This document shows, in pieces, positions 1 to 10,387 of a stretch of DNA of 64,000 nucleotides. The notes under the pieces are model-generated. The model did no database searches, had not been told where the DNA came from, and was given only the letters and a program-made list of their open reading frames with translations. Every line of letters begins with the position of its first letter. The first letter of the stretch is position 1. Source of the stretch: Muricoccus pecuniae. GTDB lineage: Bacteria; Pseudomonadota; Alphaproteobacteria; Acetobacterales; Acetobacteraceae. Where the stretch lies: assembly GCF_014199205.1 (NCBI RefSeq), contig NZ_JACIJD010000002.1:300207-364206 (forward strand), in the 5' to 3' direction. The position numbers and the translations under genes are program-made.

Positions 1-961
<961 letters not shown>

Positions 962-1015
962 TCCCGGCAGTTCCCCGTTGCGGTTCGCCGCTTCGGGACG
1001 ATATGAGGCGTCACC

Positions 1016-1987
1016 ATGAGTGACCTGATCCGGAGGGGGGCCACGGCCCCCCTTTCCATATCTTCCGGGGCCATCTCCGCCGACTGGTCGGAGCTGCGCG
1101 ACTGGGTCGCGCTCCTGAAGCCGCGCGTGATGACGCTGGTGGTGTTCACCGGCCTGATCGGCCTGCTGCTCGCCCCCGGGCACATCCATCCCGTGCTGGG
1201 CACCGTCGCCATCCTCTGCATCGCGCTCGGGGCCGGGGCCGCGGGCTGCATCAACATGTGGTACGACCGCGACATCGACGCGGTGATGCGCCGCACCGCC
1301 CGCCGCCCCATCCCGGCGGGCCGGGTGGAGCCCGGGGCGGCCCTGGCATTCGGCATCACCCTTTCGGTTCTCTCCGTGCTGATGATGGGCCTCGCAACCA
1401 ATGCAGTGGCGGGGGCCTGGCTCGCCGGGTCGATCCTCTTCTACGTGTTCATCTACACCATGTGGCTGAAGCGCCGGACGCCGCAGAACATCGTCATCGG
1501 CGGCGCCGCCGGGGCTTTCCCCCCGGTGATCGGCTGGGCCGCGGTAACGGGTGGCGTGGACGTGCTGCCCCTCATCCTCTTCGCCATCGTCTTCACCTGG
1601 ACTCCGCCGCATTTCTGGTCCCTCAGCCTCTGGGCGCATGACGACTACGCCCGGGCCGGCGTGCCCATGCTCCCGGTCGCGGCCGGGGCCCGGGAGACGC
1701 GGCGGCAGATCATGCTCTACACGCTGGTACTGGCCCCGCTCGGGCTGCTGCCCGTGCTGATGGGGCAGGCGGGCTGGGTCTACGGTGCCTACGCCCTCTC
1801 CCTCGGCGCCGGCTTCCTCTTCCATGCCTGGCGTGTGCTGACCGAGCCGCAGGATGCTTCCGGGGTGAGCCTCGTCGGCGACCGGGCGGCGAAGGCGGCG
1901 TTCCGCTTCTCCCTTCTGCACCTTGCCGGCCTGTTCGCCGCCATTGCGCTCGATCACTGGCTGCGCGCCGCCGGAGTCCTCGGCTGA
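1016..1987 (+). CDS. ctaB: protoheme IX farnesyltransferase
   Basis: Attaches a farnesyl chain to haem b to make haem o, the precursor of haem a for the oxidase encoded next to it. It is a 323-residue multi-helix UbiA-superfamily membrane protein. The Asp-rich prenyl-binding motif NMWYDRDIDAVMRRT and a second conserved region around TPPHFWSLSLW are visible. Length is normal for the family. The stop overlaps the start of the next small gene by one base (TGATG), indicating one operon. Confidence 0.96.
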   Translation: MSDLIRRGATAPLSISSGAISADWSELRDWVALLKPRVMTLVVFTGLIGLLLAPGHIHPVLGTVAILCIALGAGAAGCINMWYDRDIDAVMRRTARRPIPAGRVEPGAALAFGITLSVLSVLMMGLATNAVAGAWLAGSILFYVFIYTMWLKRRTPQNIVIGGAAGAFPPVIGWAAVTGGVDVLPLILFAIVFTWTPPHFWSLSLWAHDDYARAGVPMLPVAAGARETRRQIMLYTLVLAPLGLLPVLMGQAGWVYGAYALSLGAGFLFHAWRVLTEPQDASGVSLVGDRAAKAAFRFSLLHLAGLFAAIALDHWLRAAGVLG

Positions 1988-2136
1988 TGGAACCTGCCCA
2001 GATGTCGGATGATGAGGCGGCCGCCTTCGTGCGCCGCCGGCGCGGCCGTAACATCGCCCTGCTCGTCGTGCTCGTCGCGCTGGTCGTGATCTTCTATGCC
2101 ATTACCATGGCGAAGCTGACCTCCTCCGTCTCTTGA
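1987..2136 (+). CDS. small CoxF-like membrane protein of the oxidase cluster
   Basis: A 49-residue protein starting at the ATG that overlaps the ctaB stop. It has a short charged N-terminus (RRRRGRN) followed by one hydrophobic helix (about residues 22-41). Many alphaproteobacteria carry a one-helix protein, sometimes called CoxF, between ctaB and ctaG; position and shape fit that. The role is presumably in oxidase assembly, but no catalytic or metal-binding residue is visible. Called from context. Confidence 0.75.
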   Translation: MEPAQMSDDEAAAFVRRRRGRNIALLVVLVALVVIFYAITMAKLTSSVS

Positions 2137-2170
2137 GGAAGGGGAGGGAGGGGAGCATCTGAGGGCCGAC

Positions 2171-2770
2171 ATGAACGACTCCATCGCTCGCCGGAACCGC
2201 CGCGTCGCCCTGGCCGCCTTCGCCACCGTGGCGGGGATGGCCGGCCTCTCCTTCGCGGCCGTGCCGCTCTACGCCATGTTCTGCCGGATCACCGGCTATA
2301 ACGGCACGGTCCAGGCCGGTGGCCAGGCCGCGCCGGGCGCGGTCGAGCGGCAGGTGACGGTGCGCTTCGCCGCCAACACCCATCCCTCCCTGCCCTGGAA
2401 GTTCGAGGCTGCCCAGCTCTCCATGCCCGTCCATCTCGGGGATCAGGGGCTGGCCTTCTACCGCGCCGCCAATGAGGCGAACCGCCCCGTCGAGGGTGTG
2501 GCGACCTACAACGTGACGCCGGAGGTGGTGGGCAAGTACTTCCACAAGACCGCCTGCTTCTGCTTCGACGCCCAGACCCTCCAGCCCGGCCAGTCCGTGG
2601 AGATGCCCGTCAGCTTCTGGGTGGACCCCGCGATCGCGCAGGACCCGAACACGCGCGACATCCGCACGATCACCCTGAACTACACCTTCTTCCGCACCCT
2701 GGCGGATGCCGAGCGCAACGGCGCCCTGGCCAGCGCCGGGCCGCATGTGGGTCGCACCGCGACACCCTGA
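2171..2770 (+). CDS. ctaG: cytochrome c oxidase assembly protein CtaG/Cox11
   Basis: Copper chaperone that delivers Cu(I) to the CuB site of subunit I. The 199-residue protein has one N-terminal membrane anchor (about residues 14-38) and a periplasmic beta-rich domain. The copper-binding pair appears as TACFCFDAQTLQPG, and a further Cys lies next to the membrane (YAMFCRITGY), as in the Cox11 family. It sits between ctaB and ctaE. Confidence 0.96.
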   Translation: MNDSIARRNRRVALAAFATVAGMAGLSFAAVPLYAMFCRITGYNGTVQAGGQAAPGAVERQVTVRFAANTHPSLPWKFEAAQLSMPVHLGDQGLAFYRAANEANRPVEGVATYNVTPEVVGKYFHKTACFCFDAQTLQPGQSVEMPVSFWVDPAIAQDPNTRDIRTITLNYTFFRTLADAERNGALASAGPHVGRTATP

Positions 2771-2878
2771 GGTGAGGGGGGCGCGATGCGCCGGTCCAAC
2801 CCTTGATCCGCGCGGCCGTTTGCGGGATTGATGCGACGAGACCTTCCGGGGCCCGGCCCCGCTTCACCAGGACGCGCG

Positions 2879-3748
2879 ATGGCTTCCCTCGATACCACCA
2901 CGGCCGACGTCACCCTCGATCCGAGCGAGCCGCCGCCGCCGAACCGGCATCCGTACCACCTCGTCGACCCGTCCCCCTGGCCGCTGACCGCCTCCTTCTC
3001 CGCGGGCGCGCTGCTGCTCGGGATCGTGCTGTTCGCGCACTACAACATCCACTGGGTGCTGGGCGTCGGCTTCCTCGGCGTCATCGCCTCCATGTACTTC
3101 TGGTGGCGCGACGTGGTGCGGGAGGCGAAGACCCCCGGCCTGCACACCCCCATCGTGCGCATCGGCCTGCGCTACGGCATGGCGCTGTTCATCGCCTCCG
3201 AGGTGATGTTCTTCGTCGCCTTCTTCTGGGCCTTCTTCCACTTCGCCCTCTATCCCGAGCACGTCTCGGGCGCCGAGGTCGCGACCTGGCCGCCCAAGGG
3301 CATCCACACCTTCGATCCCTTCGGCTTGCCCTTCCTGAACACGATGATCCTGCTGCTCTCGGGCTGCACGGTGACCTGGGCGCACCACGCGCTGGTCGAG
3401 GGCGACCGCAAGGGCATGATCCAGGGCCTGCTCCTGACCGTGCTGCTCGGCCTCTTCTTCACCTTCCTCCAGGCCGTGGAGTACGCCGAGGCGCCCTTCC
3501 CCTTCTCCGGCGGCGGCATCTATCCCTCCACCTTCTTCCTGGCCACCGGCTTCCACGGCTTCCACGTGATCGTCGGCACCATCTTCCTGGCCGTCTGCCT
3601 CTTCCGCGGCCTGCGCGGGGACTTCACGCCGCGCAAGCACTTCGGCTTCGAGGCGGCCGCCTGGTACTGGCACTTCGTCGACGTGGTGTGGCTGTTCCTC
3701 TTCGTCGTCGTCTATCTCTGGGGCGCGGGCGAGATCGCGCAGCACTGA
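2879..3748 (+). CDS. ctaE: cytochrome c oxidase subunit III
   Basis: Non-catalytic core subunit of aa3 oxidase, with seven predicted membrane helices. The ATG at 2879 is chosen because it follows the spacer after ctaG and gives the usual short soluble N-terminus ending in PPPPNRHPYHLVDPSPWP. This gives 289 residues, normal for the family. Conserved regions include ASEVMFFVAFFWAFFHF, ATGFHGFHVIVG and the C-terminal WYWHFVDVVWLFLF. An upstream in-frame ATG at 2828 would add 17 unconserved residues and is less likely. Confidence 0.96.
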   Translation: MASLDTTTADVTLDPSEPPPPNRHPYHLVDPSPWPLTASFSAGALLLGIVLFAHYNIHWVLGVGFLGVIASMYFWWRDVVREAKTPGLHTPIVRIGLRYGMALFIASEVMFFVAFFWAFFHFALYPEHVSGAEVATWPPKGIHTFDPFGLPFLNTMILLLSGCTVTWAHHALVEGDRKGMIQGLLLTVLLGLFFTFLQAVEYAEAPFPFSGGGIYPSTFFLATGFHGFHVIVGTIFLAVCLFRGLRGDFTPRKHFGFEAAAWYWHFVDVVWLFLFVVVYLWGAGEIAQH

Positions 3749-3771
3749 CGCCCCCCGGCGCGTTACCCGAG

Positions 3772-3813
3772 CCCCGTCCGGCCCGCCGAGAGCTTTCGGC
3801 CGGCCGGGCGGGG
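3772..3813 (+). terminator. stem-loop between ctaE and surf1
   Basis: Twelve bases at 3772-3783 pair with 3802-3813 with one G-U. The loop contains a second five-base stem (GCCGA/TCGGC), so the hairpin is long. It is followed by TTCGTCGTT rather than a clean T-run. It may be an attenuator or mRNA-stabilising element that lowers surf1 expression relative to the structural genes. Confidence 0.5.
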
Positions 3814-3833
3814 TTCGTCGTTGAGAGGTCCGC

Positions 3834-4523
3834 ATGACGCCCCGCCTGCGCCGCATCCTTCCGGCCGTGCTGGCCTCCATCCCGGTGCTGGCGATCCTCC
3901 TGGCCCTCGGCACCTGGCAGGTGAGGCGGCTGCACTGGAAGACCGACCTCCTCGCCGGGATCGCGGCCGCCGAGGCCGGGCCGCCCGTGCCGCTGACCGC
4001 CTCGCCCGCTCCCTTCACCAAGGTCCAGGTGACCGGCCGCTTCCGCTACGACCTGGAGGCGATCCTCGGGGTGCAGGTGCGCGGCCCCACCCTCGGCACG
4101 CGCCTCATCACCCCACTGGAGGCGGAGGGCCTGCCGCCCGTGCTGGTCGATCGCGGCTGGGTTCCGCTGGAGCGGCAGGGCGTGCGGATCGAGCGCCCGG
4201 AGGGGCCCGTCACCGTCACGGGCTACGTCTCCCCGCCCGACCCGCGCGACCTCTTCGCCGCCACCGACGACACGGTCGGGCGCCGCTTCTACACCGCCGA
4301 CGCCCGGGCCATCGGCGCCGCGCTCGGCCTGCCGGACGCGATGCCGGATCTGCTCGTCGCCCTCGTCGGGCCCGGCCAAGCGGGGAACGCGCTGCCGCAG
4401 CCGGCCGCGACGCTGCCCCGGCCCACCAACTCCCATCTCGGCTACGCCATCACCTGGTACGGGCTCGCCGCCTCCCTCGTCGGCGTGCTCATCGCCTTCT
4501 GCCTCCGCAAGGACGACCCGTGA
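3834..4523 (+). CDS. SURF1 family oxidase assembly protein
   Basis: Membrane protein of 229 residues that assists haem a insertion into cytochrome oxidase. It has the family plan of one N-terminal helix (about 6-28, ending in LGTWQVRRLHWK), a periplasmic domain with VLVDRGWVPL, and one C-terminal helix starting HLGYAITWYGLAA. It is 85 bases from ctaE and overlaps the following gene by four bases, so it closes the oxidase operon. Confidence 0.93.
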   Translation: MTPRLRRILPAVLASIPVLAILLALGTWQVRRLHWKTDLLAGIAAAEAGPPVPLTASPAPFTKVQVTGRFRYDLEAILGVQVRGPTLGTRLITPLEAEGLPPVLVDRGWVPLERQGVRIERPEGPVTVTGYVSPPDPRDLFAATDDTVGRRFYTADARAIGAALGLPDAMPDLLVALVGPGQAGNALPQPAATLPRPTNSHLGYAITWYGLAASLVGVLIAFCLRKDDP

Positions 4524-6013
4524 GCGACACCTCCGCGACCGCCTATGCCCGCCTGAAGGATCGCTTCGCCCGTATCGCGACCCTCAACGAGGCCGCGGCC
4601 ATGCTCGGCTGGGATGCCTCCGCCATGATGCCGCCCGGCGGCGGCGCGGCGCGGGGGGAGCAGCTCGCGGTGCTGGCGGGGGTTTCCCACGCCATGCTCG
4701 TCGCGCCGGAAGTGGCCGGCGACCTTGCCGCGGCCGGGGCGGAGGGGGCCTGGGGCGAGGCGAACCTCGCCCTCATGCGCCGCGCCCACCGGCGCGCGAC
4801 CGCCCTGCCGGCCGATCTCGTCGAGGCGACGGCCCGGGCGAACTCCGCCTGCGAGAAGGTCTGGCGCGAGGCGCGGCCCCGCTCCGACTTCGCGGCGGTC
4901 CGCCCTTGGCTGGAGGAGGTGGTGGCGCTCCAGCGGGAGACGGCCGCCGCCCTGGCCGGCGCCACCGGCCTCTCGCCCTATGACGCGCTGATGGACACCT
5001 ACCAGCCCGGTATCCTCGCCGCCGATGTCGAGCCGGTCTTCGCCGCCTACGAGGCCTTCCTGGCCGAGGCGCTGCCGCGGGCCGAGGAGGTCCAGGCCTC
5101 CCGCCCCGCGCCGGTTGAGCCGCAGGGCCCCTTCCCGGTGGAGGTGCAGCGCGCCCTCGGCCGCCGCCTCTCGGAGCGGGCGGGGCTGGACTACGACCAC
5201 GCCCGGCTGGACGAGAGCGCGCACCCCTTCTGCGGCGGCACACCGACCGACGTGCGGATCACCACGCGCTACACGCCGGAGGCCTTCGGACAGGCGATGC
5301 TCGGCATCCTGCACGAGACCGGCCACGCCCTCTACGAGCGCGGCCTGCCCGAGGCCTATGCGCGCCAGCCCGTGGGCGAGGCCGCCGGCATGGCTGCCCA
5401 CGAATCGCAGAGCCTCATCATCGAGATGCAGGCCAGCCGTTCCGATGCCTTCCTCTCCTGGCTCGGCCCCGAGCTGCACGCCGCCTTCGGGGGCGATCCC
5501 GCCGCCTATGCCGGGGCGAATCTCGGCCGGCTCTGGCGGCGCGTGGGGCGCGGCTTCATCCGAGTCGAGGCGGACGAGATCACCTACCCCGCCCATGTCA
5601 TCCTGCGCTTCCGGCTGGAGCGGGCGCTGATCGCGGGCGATCTCCGCGTGGCCGAGCTGCCCGGTGCCTGGGGCGAGGGTCTGCAGGGGCTGCTCGGCAT
5701 CATCCCGCCCGACGACGCGCGCGGCTGCCTGCAGGACATCCACTGGCACGACGGCGCCTTCGGCTACTTCCCCTCCTACACCCTCGGCGCCATGGCGGCG
5801 GCACAGCTCATGCAGGCGGCGCGCATCGCCGTGCCCGGGCTGGACGAGGCGCTGGGCAGGGGCGATTTCGCCCCGCTGGTAGGTTGGCTCCGCGTCTCCA
5901 TCCATGAGAGGGGATCGCTCCTCGGCTTCCAGGAGCTGATGACGTCCGCAACCGGCCGGCCGCTCGACCCCTCGGCCTTCATGGAGCACCTGCGCGCGCG
6001 CTATCTTACCTGA
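4520..6013 (+). CDS. M32 family metallocarboxypeptidase
   Basis: Zinc or cobalt carboxypeptidase of the Taq family, cytoplasmic, releasing C-terminal amino acids from peptides. The GTG at 4520 overlaps the surf1 stop (GTGA) and gives 497 residues, the usual length. The metal site is HETGH at residues 265-269, with the third ligand probably Glu295 in HESQSL. The C-terminal region HWHDGAFGYFPSYTLGAM is typical. It probably travels with the oxidase genes by translational coupling rather than by function. Confidence 0.94.
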   Translation: MSDTSATAYARLKDRFARIATLNEAAAMLGWDASAMMPPGGGAARGEQLAVLAGVSHAMLVAPEVAGDLAAAGAEGAWGEANLALMRRAHRRATALPADLVEATARANSACEKVWREARPRSDFAAVRPWLEEVVALQRETAAALAGATGLSPYDALMDTYQPGILAADVEPVFAAYEAFLAEALPRAEEVQASRPAPVEPQGPFPVEVQRALGRRLSERAGLDYDHARLDESAHPFCGGTPTDVRITTRYTPEAFGQAMLGILHETGHALYERGLPEAYARQPVGEAAGMAAHESQSLIIEMQASRSDAFLSWLGPELHAAFGGDPAAYAGANLGRLWRRVGRGFIRVEADEITYPAHVILRFRLERALIAGDLRVAELPGAWGEGLQGLLGIIPPDDARGCLQDIHWHDGAFGYFPSYTLGAMAAAQLMQAARIAVPGLDEALGRGDFAPLVGWLRVSIHERGSLLGFQELMTSATGRPLDPSAFMEHLRARYLT

Positions 6014-6060
6014 TCCGGCCGGAAGCCGGGGGACCTGATCCGGCAGAAAGCCGGGCGGCG

Positions 6061-6900
6061 CTACCGCCGGTTCTCGAAGATCACGAAGAAGGGTGGGCGA
6101 TCGGGCGGCGGGGGCAGGACATGGCCCGCCGCATCCGTCGGCACCCGCCGGCGCAGCACGACGTCCAGCACGTTGCCGCCGATGATGTCGACTGTTCCCC
6201 CGCCCGCGCGCACCACGATGTCGCAGTGCATCGGGCGGAAGCTCCCGGCCTCGGCGAGGCGGGAGGGCCAGTCCGGCAGCGGCGCGGCCGAGCGGTCCGC
6301 GCAGAGGAGGTCGCCGGGGCGGGCGGCGTGCTCGGCGGGGCCGCGCGGCAGGAAGGCGGCGCCCTCGGGATCGGCCAGCGCCGCCGCGATCAGCCGGTCC
6401 ACATAGAGAGCGTGGCTGGCGGAGGGGTCGAAATCCGCGCGCGGGGCTCCCGCCTCGGCCATGGCGAAGCTGATGAAGGCGGCGGACCAGGCAGGGTGGT
6501 TGAAGCTGGAGATGGCCACGTTCGCCGGCACCACCGTGAAGGGCAGGCCGGAGACGGGATCCAGCGAGGCGGCCTCGGCCAGTGGAGCGGTGATCGTGTC
6601 GCGGAAGAGGCGATGGGCGGTGACCACCTCCGGTCCCTCGGGGGTGGCGGACCAGTAGGTCATCAGCCGCTCGAAGAGCTCCGGCGTCGCGTCCGGCGTG
6701 CGCTCCAGGGCAACGGGCCAGCCGTCGACGGCGATCCGCCCCCAGGCCCGCCACTCCCGCTCGGCAACGGAGGCGAGGCGTGCGGCACCGGGGCCGGGGG
6801 AGCGGGAGGCCCCGGAGGAACCCGTGCCTCCCGGACCGGATGCCCCCGAGGCGCAGGCCGCCAGGAGGAGAGCGAGCAGAGAAGAAGAAGCGCGGCGCAT
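6061..6900 (-). CDS. DUF2272 domain lipoprotein
   Basis: A 279-residue protein with a lipoprotein-type signal (LLALLLAACASG, Cys at about residue 16), then a Gly/Ser/Pro-rich linker and a DUF2272-like domain. The domain resembles NlpC/P60 amidases in general outline: FNHPAWSAAFISFAMAEAG carries the helix expected around the nucleophile, and MHCDIVVRAGGGTVDIIGGN the His-Asp strand. The catalytic Cys position reads NHPAWSAAF, with no cysteine visible there, so hydrolase activity is doubtful. Function unknown; probably outer-membrane anchored. Confidence 0.75.
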   Translation of the reverse strand: MRRASSSLLALLLAACASGASGPGGTGSSGASRSPGPGAARLASVAEREWRAWGRIAVDGWPVALERTPDATPELFERLMTYWSATPEGPEVVTAHRLFRDTITAPLAEAASLDPVSGLPFTVVPANVAISSFNHPAWSAAFISFAMAEAGAPRADFDPSASHALYVDRLIAAALADPEGAAFLPRGPAEHAARPGDLLCADRSAAPLPDWPSRLAEAGSFRPMHCDIVVRAGGGTVDIIGGNVLDVVLRRRVPTDAAGHVLPPPPDRPPFFVIFENRR

Positions 6901-6963
6901 GGTCCGGTATCGCGGCGCAACAACCGCCGGTTTCGGCCCGCGCGCAAAATGACGAGGGCCGTC

Positions 6964-7920
6964 TCAGCCGCTGCCGATGAAGATGCCCGCCAGCAGCACG
7001 AGCAGCCCGCCCAGCACGATCTGCACGAGCGCCGAGCCGAAGGGCGTCTCCATGTAGCGCCAGCGGATCCAGGCGATGGCCAGGAGTTCTACCACCACCA
7101 CCACCGCGGCGACGGCGGTCGCCGTCCAGAAGTCGGGGATGAGGTAGGGCAGGGCATGGCCCAGCCCGCCCACCGCCGTCGCGAGGCCGCAGGCGAGGCC
7201 GCGGATCCAGGGACGGCCGCGCCCGGTGATCGCGCCGTCATCCGACATCGCCTCGGTCAGCCCCATCGAGATGCCCGCGCCGACCGAGGCGGCGAGGCCG
7301 ACGAGGAAGGTCTCGTGCGTGTTCCCCGTCGCGAAGGCGGCGGCGAAGATGGGGGCGAGGGTGGAGACGGAGCCGTCGATCAGCCCGGCCAGGGCGGGCT
7401 GCACCACCTGCAGCACCAGCAGGCGCCGCTTGGTCTCGTCCTCCCCCGTGCGGGCGGCTTCCGTCAGATGCGTCTCGGCCAGGCGCTCGGCCACCGCCTC
7501 GTGCTTCTGCTCGATCAGGGCGAGGTCGCCGAGAAGGCGGCGGACATCCGTGTCGCGCGCCCGCTCGGCGGCGCGGGCGTAGAACTGCCCGGCCTCCAGT
7601 TCCATGATCGAGGCCTGTCTGCGCACCACGTCGATCCGCAGCTCCTCGGCCAGCCAGACGGGGTTGCGGCGGAGGAAGCCGCGCACGTCCTGGCGGGTGA
7701 TGAGGGGCAGCTCCTGCCCGAACTTGCGCTCGTAGAGGGCGAGGAGGGAGCGGCGGTGCTCGTTCTCCTCCTCCGCCATGCCGTCGAAGACGGCGGCGGT
7801 CGCGGGGTAGTCGCCGCGCAGCCGCATGGCGAAGGTGGCGTAGATCCGCGAGTCCTCCTCCTCGTTCGCGATGGCGAGGGCGAGGGTCTCGGCCTCCGTG
7901 AGGTCCTCGAAGCGCTTCAT
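6964..7920 (-). CDS. mbfA: MbfA-type membrane ferritin: erythrin domain plus VIT1/CCC1 transporter
   Basis: Iron exporter in which an N-terminal ferritin/rubrerythrin-like domain is fused to a CCC1/VIT1 transport domain. The ATG at 7920 gives 318 residues. The N-terminal half shows the di-iron helices ([47 protein letters not shown]). The C-terminal half has about five membrane segments, beginning [20 protein letters not shown]. In rhizobia MbfA protects against iron and peroxide and is controlled by Irr; no Irr box could be confirmed here. Confidence 0.9.
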   Translation of the reverse strand: MKRFEDLTEAETLALAIANEEEDSRIYATFAMRLRGDYPATAAVFDGMAEEENEHRRSLLALYERKFGQELPLITRQDVRGFLRRNPVWLAEELRIDVVRRQASIMELEAGQFYARAAERARDTDVRRLLGDLALIEQKHEAVAERLAETHLTEAARTGEDETKRRLLVLQVVQPALAGLIDGSVSTLAPIFAAAFATGNTHETFLVGLAASVGAGISMGLTEAMSDDGAITGRGRPWIRGLACGLATAVGGLGHALPYLIPDFWTATAVAAVVVVVELLAIAWIRWRYMETPFGSALVQIVLGGLLVLLAGIFIGSG

Positions 7921-7977
7921 CCCTCTAGCTAGCCCCGGATCGGGCTTCAAGGGAAGGCCAAGAAAAACAGATATTTA

Positions 7978-8008
7978 GGCGCAATCGTGACGCATTCTCG
8001 ATTGCGCC
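7978..8008 (-). terminator. hairpin between lpxK and mbfA
   Basis: Perfect 10-base inverted repeat (GGCGCAATCG and CGATTGCGCC) with an 11-base loop, lying just past the lpxK stop. On the minus strand it is followed by an AT-rich stretch ending in five T. It fits a terminator for the lpxK operon. Because it also lies just upstream of mbfA, a regulatory site for that gene cannot be excluded. Confidence 0.6.
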
Positions 8009-8015
8009 GCCCGGA

Positions 8016-9005
8016 TCAGGCCGGCACGGGCACGCGCCCGGCCAGCGGGTCCAGCATCGCCTCCAGCTGCGCCGCCTCGTCCCAGGCGAGCGTCACCGTC
8101 ACCACCGTCACCCGCGAGCGGAAGGCGGGGGGGATGCGGACGAAGTCCTTGCGCGTGGTCACGGGGATGGCGCGCAGCCGGTCGGCCTCGGCCATCAGGT
8201 CGCGCATGTCGCCGGCGTCGTAGGGATAGTGGTCGGCGAAGGAGGCGCGGCCGGCGATGCTCGCGCCCGCCCCGGCCAGCGTCGCGAAGAACTTGCGGGG
8301 ATTGCCGATGCCGCAGAAGGCGAAGACCGGCTGCCCCGAGAGCTGCGCCGCCTCCGGCCCGGGCACGGTGCGGGCGCGCAGCACGGGCATCCCCGGGGGG
8401 AGATGCGCCAGCGCGCCGGTCTCGTCATCGCCGATCAGCACGGCGGCCCGGGCGCGGCCGGCGGCATTGGCCACGGGCTCGCGCAGCGGGCCGGCCGGGA
8501 TCACCCGGCCGTTGCCGAAGCCGTAGGAGCCGTCGATCGTCAGGAAGGAGAGGTCCTTCTCCAGCGTCGGGTTCTGCAGCCCGTCATCCATGACGATGAC
8601 CTGCGCGCCGGCCTCCACCGCGGCGCGGGCGCCGGCGGCGCGGTCCGCGGCCACCCAGGTCGGCTGCTCGGCGGCGAGCAGCAGGGCCTCGTCGCCCACG
8701 GCGCGGCTGTCATGCTTGCCCGGCTCCACCCGGATCGGACCGCGCTCCGTGCCGCCATAGCCGCGGGTGAGGAAGTGGGCGGCCACGCCCCGGTTGGCCA
8801 GGCGCTGGCCGAGGTCGAGGGCGAGGCTCGTCTTGCCCGCGCCGCCCGCCGTCGCGTTGCCGCAGCAGATCACGGGGACCGGGGCGTGCCAGCCCGGCCT
8901 GGCCACGCGCCGCGCGGTGGCCGAGGCATAGAGGGCGGCGATGGGGGAGAGCAGGATGGGGGCGAGCCCGCCGCCATCCCCGGTCCAGAAATCGGGGGCA
9001 CGCAT
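8016..9005 (-). CDS. lpxK: tetraacyldisaccharide 4'-kinase
   Basis: Phosphorylates the 4' position of the lipid A disaccharide precursor at the inner membrane. The ATG at 9005 gives MRAPDFW, the usual LpxK beginning, and 329 residues. The ATP-binding P-loop is visible as GNATAGGAGKTSLAL, and the conserved VIVMDDGLQNPTL and FCGIGNP motifs follow. Upstream in-frame codons would add unrelated residues. The gene begins seven bases after the waaA stop, so the two form one operon. Confidence 0.95.
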   Translation of the reverse strand: MRAPDFWTGDGGGLAPILLSPIAALYASATARRVARPGWHAPVPVICCGNATAGGAGKTSLALDLGQRLANRGVAAHFLTRGYGGTERGPIRVEPGKHDSRAVGDEALLLAAEQPTWVAADRAAGARAAVEAGAQVIVMDDGLQNPTLEKDLSFLTIDGSYGFGNGRVIPAGPLREPVANAAGRARAAVLIGDDETGALAHLPPGMPVLRARTVPGPEAAQLSGQPVFAFCGIGNPRKFFATLAGAGASIAGRASFADHYPYDAGDMRDLMAEADRLRAIPVTTRKDFVRIPPAFRSRVTVVTVTLAWDEAAQLEAMLDPLAGRVPVPA

Positions 9006-9012
9006 GGTGCCG

Positions 9013-10353
9013 TCAGGCTTCCTTTTCCTGATCCCGCCCGGTCCCGGAGGGGGCGGGCAGGAGGGTCTCGATCGCGGCGGCCATCCGCTCGGGCAGCGCC
9101 CCCGCATCCGCCGCGATCCGGGCGGCGGCCGAGGTCATGGCGCGAGCCCGTTCGGGATGCGTTAGCACGCCAGCAGCGGCCTCGGCCAGCGCGGCGGGGC
9201 CGGCCACGCGGAGGGCCGCGCCGGCCTCGATCATACGGTCCACGATGGCGGTGAAATTGGCTGTGTGCGGGCCGAGCAGAACGGGGCAGCCGAGCCGCGC
9301 CGCCTCCAGCGGGTTCTGCCCGCCATGGGGCACGAGGGAGCCGCCGATCAGCGCGGCCCCGGCCAGGCGGTAGAGCAGCCCCAGCTCGCCCAGCGTGTCC
9401 GCCACGTAGAGCGCCGTGTCCGCGCCGGGCAGCTCGCCGCGCGAGCGCAGCGCGAGGGGAAGCGCATCGAGTTCCCGCGCCAGGGCCGGGCCGCGCTCGG
9501 GGTGGCGGGGCGCGAGGATGGTCAGCAGCTCGGGAAGGCGCTCGGCCAACAGGGCGTGCGCCTCGGCGACCTGCGCCTCCTCCCCGGGATGGGTGCTGGC
9601 GGCCAGCAGCACGGGGCGGGGACCGATGGCGCCGCGCAGGGCGGCCAGCGCCGCCTCCGGGGCGGGAAGGGGGCGGGCGGCGAATTTCAGGTTGCCCCAG
9701 GCCTCCGCCCCCTCGGCGCCGAGGGCGCGCAGGCGGGCGGCATCGTCCTCCGTCTGCGCGATCACCAGCCGGAAGGCGCCGAAGAGCCGCCGCGCCACGG
9801 AGGGCACCCGCCCCCAGCCGCGGGCGGAGCCGGCGGAGAGGCGCGCGTTCACCAGCGCCATGGGCACGCCGCGCCCGGCGGCGGCGAGGATGAGGTTCGG
9901 CCAGATCTCGCTCTCGATGAACACCGCCGCGTCCGGCCGCCAGCCATCGAGGAAGCGCTCGACATGGGCGGGCACGTCGAGCGGGGCGAAGCGGTGTTGC
10001 ACCCGGGGCGCGAGAGAGGGCGGCAGGCGCTCCGCCAGCAGCCGCGCGGCGGTGACCGTGCCGGTGGTGACGAGGAAGCGCAGCGCGGGACGGGAGGCGG
10101 CGAGGGCCTCGATCAGCGGCAGGGCGGACTGGCTCTCCCCCACGCTCGCGCCGTGCAGCCAGAGCAGCGGGCCGGGCGGACGGTCCGCGCCCTCGCCCCG
10201 GCGCTCGCCCAGCCGCGCGGGGTCCTCCTTCCCGCGCCTGGCGCGGCGGGCTAGCCAGAGCGGCAGGAGCGGCGCGGCGAGGCCGGTCGCCGCGCGCCAG
10301 GCGAGCAGCGGCAGCGTGCCGCGCCAGCCACCGGGAAGGGTTGCGTCGCTCAA
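9013..10353 (-). CDS. waaA: 3-deoxy-D-manno-octulosonic acid transferase
   Basis: Adds Kdo to lipid A. GT-B fold glycosyltransferase with an N-terminal membrane stretch. Motifs are LWLHGASVGES near the N-terminus, ESEIWPNL, LVNARLS, and a C-terminal donor site PHGGQNPLEAARLGCPVLLG. No convenient ATG exists upstream; a TTG at 10353 gives LSDATLPGG and 446 residues, placing the gene 34 bases after the acyltransferase stop. That start is tentative. It lies in a block with lpxK and an acyltransferase. Confidence 0.92.
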   Translation of the reverse strand: MSDATLPGGWRGTLPLLAWRAATGLAAPLLPLWLARRARRGKEDPARLGERRGEGADRPPGPLLWLHGASVGESQSALPLIEALAASRPALRFLVTTGTVTAARLLAERLPPSLAPRVQHRFAPLDVPAHVERFLDGWRPDAAVFIESEIWPNLILAAAGRGVPMALVNARLSAGSARGWGRVPSVARRLFGAFRLVIAQTEDDAARLRALGAEGAEAWGNLKFAARPLPAPEAALAALRGAIGPRPVLLAASTHPGEEAQVAEAHALLAERLPELLTILAPRHPERGPALARELDALPLALRSRGELPGADTALYVADTLGELGLLYRLAGAALIGGSLVPHGGQNPLEAARLGCPVLLGPHTANFTAIVDRMIEAGAALRVAGPAALAEAAAGVLTHPERARAMTSAAARIAADAGALPERMAAAIETLLPAPSGTGRDQEKEA

Positions 10354-10387
10354 GCCGGCGGCGCCGGGCGGGAATCCCCGGCGAGGG

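Noticed and set aside
3821..4519. Upstream extension of the M32 peptidase frame
   Set aside because: It overlaps surf1 completely and has no peptidase similarity; the GTG at 4520 is the family start.
6121..7932. 603-codon plus-strand frame opposite the DUF2272 and mbfA genes
   Set aside because: Composition is typical of antisense GC-rich DNA, and the opposite-strand genes are well supported.
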